From Lates calcarifer (Eukaryota; Chordata; Actinopteri; Centropomidae): a DNA stretch of 64,000 bases. Below, piece by piece: positions 59,936-64,000 of the stretch. Location of the stretch: positions 7,968,053-8,032,052 of the forward strand of contig NC_066844.1 in the NCBI RefSeq assembly GCF_001640805.2. The letters are read 5' to 3'. The position numbers and the translations under genes were made by a program. Below the pieces are notes generated by a model. That model saw only the letters and a list, made by a program, of their open reading frames with translations, did no database searches and was not told the DNA's origin. Every line of letters starts with the position of its first letter. The first letter of the stretch is position 1.

Positions 59936-61180
59936 TTGACTGACACACGTTTACCTGATAGGAAGGGACTAATAAAACATTTTGAGTGGCATTATGTAAC
60001 AAGTCCTCCAAGTAAAATGACAAAATAAAGGAGTTAACATTTTCAGTCAATTGACCGCCACATTTATTATCAGCAGCGGAGCCCCTGCTGGAAGTGGTTT
60101 GGGTGAATGGCGAGTGTACAAAGCACATGCCTGGTCAAATGAAAGACCCTGTATGTCCTCTGTTCCAATAACCTATTACAACCCACAGTTACATTTTCCT
60201 GTCAGGCGACTTCTATTGGTGGCAGTAATTATGACAGGAACAAAGGAGGAAATAATGCACCGTAGTATACAGAGTCAGGCTTGTTTCTTTAATTCATGAC
60301 CATTCTTCAATTTTAACACCTGCTAGTGGTTCACTACCTTGGGTCATATCTGAGAGCACAAACAACCTCCATGGTTGGGGGAAAACTTTTAGCCCAGCTC
60401 TGTTCAAAAGTAACAAATTACCTTCTAACACATCTAAGCCTCACAAATCAATATTATATATTGTATTTGCTGAAGATGTCCAAAAACCAAAGGATGTCAT
60501 TGTGCCCAGAAATAGTCCTGCACATAACTTACATAAAACTGCAACTTTTTTGTTTTTACACTTCAGTGAAACAAACAAGTATGACATGTTAGTTGGTGAG
60601 TGTTAAAGGTGCAGGTACGTGGATTTTGGTCCGAACTGGCTGTTTGAAAGTGGTATTGATCCTCTCATTTAACACAAAGCAAATAAGTATATTTTCCTCA
60701 AATTCCTCTAATGATGGAGTGAAACTGCACCTACTTTTACAACAGGCTGTGTGTAATATTAATGACAAATTAAATATTAAATAACAAACAAATTAAATAT
60801 ATAAAATAAAATATACAAATTGGCAGAGTTGCCTGTTATCATGTGATACTACACTTCATGTTGGACATGTTCTGAATCTCAGAGAGACAAATCAATGAAC
60901 ACTGCCTGTGTATGTAAGGTGTGTGGGTGGTGGGTATTTTTTTTCTTTCTTTTCTTCCTTTCTCTCTCTTTTTTTGGGGAGGGTGGGGGGTGATTGGTGT
61001 GTGTGTGTGTTAGGGAGGGAGGCTCTCGCTCACTCCCTAATATGCAGCAAACATCAGTCAGAGTTCAAGGTTGTTCTGATGCCACCTGAGAGTCCGTGAT
61101 GAATGAACACTTTTACAGGGTAACAACATGGGGCCCCTCCACATGACTTATTAAAGTCATGGCAGAGGGTACAGTGTGTA

Positions 61181-61221
<41 letters not shown>

Positions 61222-61660
61222 ATGTAAGACATGTGTGCATGAAAGGAGGGTGGGCTCTATAGGGAAACTATTCATCTAAATTGTCCCCACCAAAATAAAA
61301 ATAAAAATAAAATGAGTAAATCTCACCCAGACACAACATTCTGAACGTGCTTGTTTTACCAATATGTTGCATGTTACATGCTTTGGCAATGCTGGAACAG
61401 ATTTGATTTCATTTGAGGACACAGACTGATCTGGAAACCTTTGAATTAAATGACAGTATCCTGAGGGATCACCGTGTTTGAAAGGACTGTTACAACTTCT
61501 GTGATAACCTACCAAACTCAGACAACTCAGGGTGTATGTAGATGCTTTTTAATGGGCATGCAGGTGCAATCATCATAAATATTCAAAAATGAGAATTGCA
61601 CCGAAAATGCCCAGTTACCACCCCCCACCCTACAAAGAACACACACTCCAAAACACAAGC

Positions 61661-61707
<47 letters not shown>

Positions 61708-61800
61708 CCTGCAATCTGTCAAATATTTGCCCACGGTGCAGAAGTGTGGCAGTAGTATTTGCTTTGCCAAAGTTTCGGTTCTTCCAATCGCGGGTCGCTC
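59936..61800. other. intergenic upstream of cyp24a1
   Basis: Microsatellites at 61179-61220 (TG) and 61669-61708 (CA), and pyrimidine-rich text at 60938-60975. No gene is seen; distal cyp24a1 enhancers could lie here but none is recognisable. Confidence 0.35.
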
Positions 61801-61807
61801 TGAAACA

Positions 61808-61831
61808 CGGTTCAAGCGAACCGCGTCACCT
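61808..61831 (-). promoter_or_regulatory. cyp24a1: candidate vitamin D response element (DR3) of cyp24a1
   Basis: On the minus strand the segment 61817-61831 reads AGGTGA-CGC-GGTTCG: two half-sites, each one change from RGKTCA, spaced by three bases as VDR/RXR requires. Mammalian CYP24A1 promoters also carry minus-oriented DR3 sites of the AGGTGA type upstream of the TATA box. The palindrome CGGTTCaagcGAACCG (61808-61823) overlaps it and offers a third half-site. Confidence 0.5.
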
Positions 61832-61995
61832 CTTCTGTGGCCTATGTGTTTATTTATAAAGCGAGGGGAGGGGTGGAGGTGGCGGCGGTGGTGGGGGCAC
61901 TTCCTCGGTCTATCTGGGGTCATACGATCCTCTCAACATGGATCCATAAATGAATTGGTGGGCTCGACAGCCACACCATGCAGGACCGGTCCCTG

Positions 61996-62042
61996 ATTGG
62001 TTCGGTGCACGGCAGGAATAAACACTCGTAGGGTATATATAA
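61996..62042 (+). promoter_or_regulatory. cyp24a1: cyp24a1 core promoter: inverted CCAAT and TATA box
   Basis: ATTGG (inverted CCAAT) at 61996-62000 and TATATATAA at 62034-62042. Transcription should begin near 62065-62070, giving a 5' UTR of about 90 bases before the ATG at 62160. Confidence 0.65.
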
Positions 62043-62159
62043 TGCGACAAGTGGTGACACTTCCAAGAAACGAGAAACCCCCCAAGATAATAAAGAACTG
62101 CTGCTAAACATTAGTTTAACATTAGTATTCCGCATTTAAAAGAAGAAGAAACAAAGAGG

Positions 62160-63769
62160 ATGAGGGCGCAGATCCAAAAAGTTCCTCAGATTGTTGAGCT
62201 GCTGAAGAAGAAGTCTGTAGGGCTGCAGCACTTCAAACCAACATCCTCAGTGTGCGTCCTGGAGGAGAAGGATGCTGTGGAGGCTGCGCCGTGCCCCCAC
62301 GCTGCCTCCAGAGCGCACAGTCTGGACGCGATCCCGGGACCCACCAACTGGCCCCTGGTCGGCAGTCTGGTCGAACTCCTGCGGAAAGGAGGTCTGACAA
62401 GACAACATGAGGCACTGGTACGGTATTATTACAAACTTGTTCTCTAATTGTCTGTCTTCTCTAGCGGAATACAGCCTTTTTTCAGTCAATTCCACAACAA
62501 CAATGATTTAACGAGAATAGACAAAAACGCGTTTTAATGTAAATGAGATTTCTCTGACAAATAAATGCGTAAATCTCTTTTTAGGTTGATTACCATAAGA
62601 AATTCGGTAAGATTTTCCGGATGAAGCTGGGCTCCTTTGAGTCGGTGCACATTGGCGCACCTTGCTTACTGGAGGCACTCTATAGGAAGGAGGGAAACTA
62701 CCCTCAGAGACTGGAGATCAAACCCTGGAAAGCATACAGGGACCTGAGAGACGAGGCGTACGGACTCCTCATCCTGTAAGTAGGCTTTCGATTCCTTTGT
62801 TGACATCTAAAAAATAAAATAAAATAAAATAACCGCAACTCACCGAGGCGCAGTTTGAAGTGGAAGTAGATATACAGATGTTTTATGTTGCATCCTACTG
62901 AAGAGGGAATCCAAACTGTTGATTTGCAGGGAGGGGAAAGACTGGCAGAGAGTGAGGAGCGCTTTCCAGCAGAAGCTCATGAAACCGACGGAGGTGGTGA
63001 AGCTCGATGGCAAAATCAACGAGGTAAGATTCTTATACTTTGAACGTGAATCTTTAATACCATTTGACTTTCGTACATTTAGTTTTTGGGGGTGTATTCC
63101 TGATCAGCGACTGACACTGTCTGTTCGTTAAAACAGGTGTTGGTGGACTTCGTGAGCAGAATTGGAAAAATAAACGTCAACGGGAAGATTGAAGACTTGT
63201 ACTTCGAACTGAACAAATGGTCGTTTGAGAGTAAGTTAACGACGACTTTCCTGACCGATTAATCTGCTGATTGTTTTCTCCATTAATTGTTTGGTTTGGT
63301 TGTTTTAAATGTCTTATGTTGTCTGACCCATAATCGAAAACCCAAAGATATTTCGTTTGCTTTCATATAATAAGCCAAATCTGTAACCATAGGGAACTTT
63401 TGGCATTTTCACCTAAAACGTGACTTAAATAACCTTTTGATTAAACAACTAAAATATTTATATAGAATCATCTTCAGCTGTTCATGTGTATGCCATCATG
63501 ACTGCGTTTATATTATATTGTATTATATTTGTAACCTATAACTTGTCTACCTATAAGTATGGCTATATACATGTTACATTGAAAATGAAATCACTTTCTC
63601 TTCATTTCAAATTAAATGTCTTTCTGAACCTGAAATTTATCTCATACATTGCCCTCTTTGCTCTTTTTGTCGTTCAGCCATTTGTCTCGTCCTGTATGAC
63701 AAGAGATTTGGTCTGTTGCAAGAGAAAGTCAATGAGGAGGCCATGAACTTCATCACAGCTGTGAAGACA
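62160..63769 (+). CDS. cyp24a1: cyp24a1, vitamin D 24-hydroxylase, first five exons (runs off the right edge)
   Basis: Plus-strand exons 62160-62417, 62585-62775, 62930-63023, 63137-63230 and 63678-63769, all GT-AG with matching phases, giving the first 243 residues. The N-terminus ([19 protein letters not shown]) is basic and helical, as expected of a mitochondrial transit peptide. The P450 body follows: [71 protein letters not shown] and [18 protein letters not shown], which closely follow vertebrate CYP24A1. The enzyme sits in the inner mitochondrial membrane and, with adrenodoxin, hydroxylates and inactivates 1,25-dihydroxyvitamin D3. The oxygen-binding helix and the heme cysteine lie beyond the window. 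Expression is normally induced by the vitamin D receptor; a DR3-like site lies upstream. No lesion is seen. Confidence 0.96.
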
Positions 63770-64000
63770 GTGAGTATGCTTGTTATTGTTCCTCTCATAT
63801 AGTAGGAGTGTGTGCTGTAGTAGAGGATAATTGTGATGATCTGTGAGAAGCTGAGGCCAGCTGTAGTTCATCAGGTTCACCTCAAGCCAAGGTCAGCTGA
63901 ACTGCAGCCAGTGATGCAGCAAGTTCAGTGTCTGACTGACACTGCCGCTGTATTTGCTGGGATTTACTGGGGCAAACAAATATCACTCGCAGTCGAGAGG

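Overview
This window is nuclear DNA from a ray-finned fish, probably a percomorph teleost. The evidence is small spliced genes with GT-AG introns, abundant (CA)n microsatellites, tRNA-derived SINEs, Tc1/mariner and piggyBac-like debris, and recognisable vertebrate genes (matcap2, an adenosine receptor, a NAT8/camello acetyltransferase, cyp24a1). Nothing prokaryotic or viral was recognised.

Region 1 (1-17.8 kb) is a tandem array of a six-exon secreted lipocalin-like gene, every copy on the minus strand. Copies at 3257-5248, 6521-8905 and 14438-16797 have intact reading frames (240, 256 and 244 residues). Copy 687-1995 is a pseudogene without its signal-peptide exon and has an 888-bp piggyBac-like element in its former 5' flank. 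Copy 10678-12210 carries two +1 shifts. 17128-17760 is a truncated relic. A seventh, 5'-truncated copy (29356-30525) lies beyond matcap2, and a possible scrap lies near 34.1 kb, so the array once reached further right. Spacers are duplicated with the genes.

Region 2 (17.8-28.5 kb) holds matcap2 (KIAA0895), a tubulin tyrosine carboxypeptidase, on the plus strand: seven coding exons, 512 residues, zinc motif HEIGTH. Region 3 (32.2-37.3 kb) holds an A3-like adenosine receptor gene whose second exon has two single-base insertions as read, then an intact NAT8/camello-type N-acetyltransferase.

Region 4 (37.3-61.7 kb) has no protein gene I can support. It contains interspersed repeats: a 477-bp inverted-repeat element, a full-length SINE with a perfect 12-bp target duplication, a decayed Tc1/mariner transposase, a split local duplication, an L2-like LINE tail and many microsatellites. 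Region 5 (61.8-64 kb) is the promoter and first five exons of cyp24a1 (vitamin D 24-hydroxylase), which runs off the right edge. A candidate DR3 vitamin D response element lies about 200 bp upstream of the TATA box.

The genes do not form one pathway. The lipocalin array is the accessory, fast-evolving part of the window; the other four genes are ordinary vertebrate single genes.
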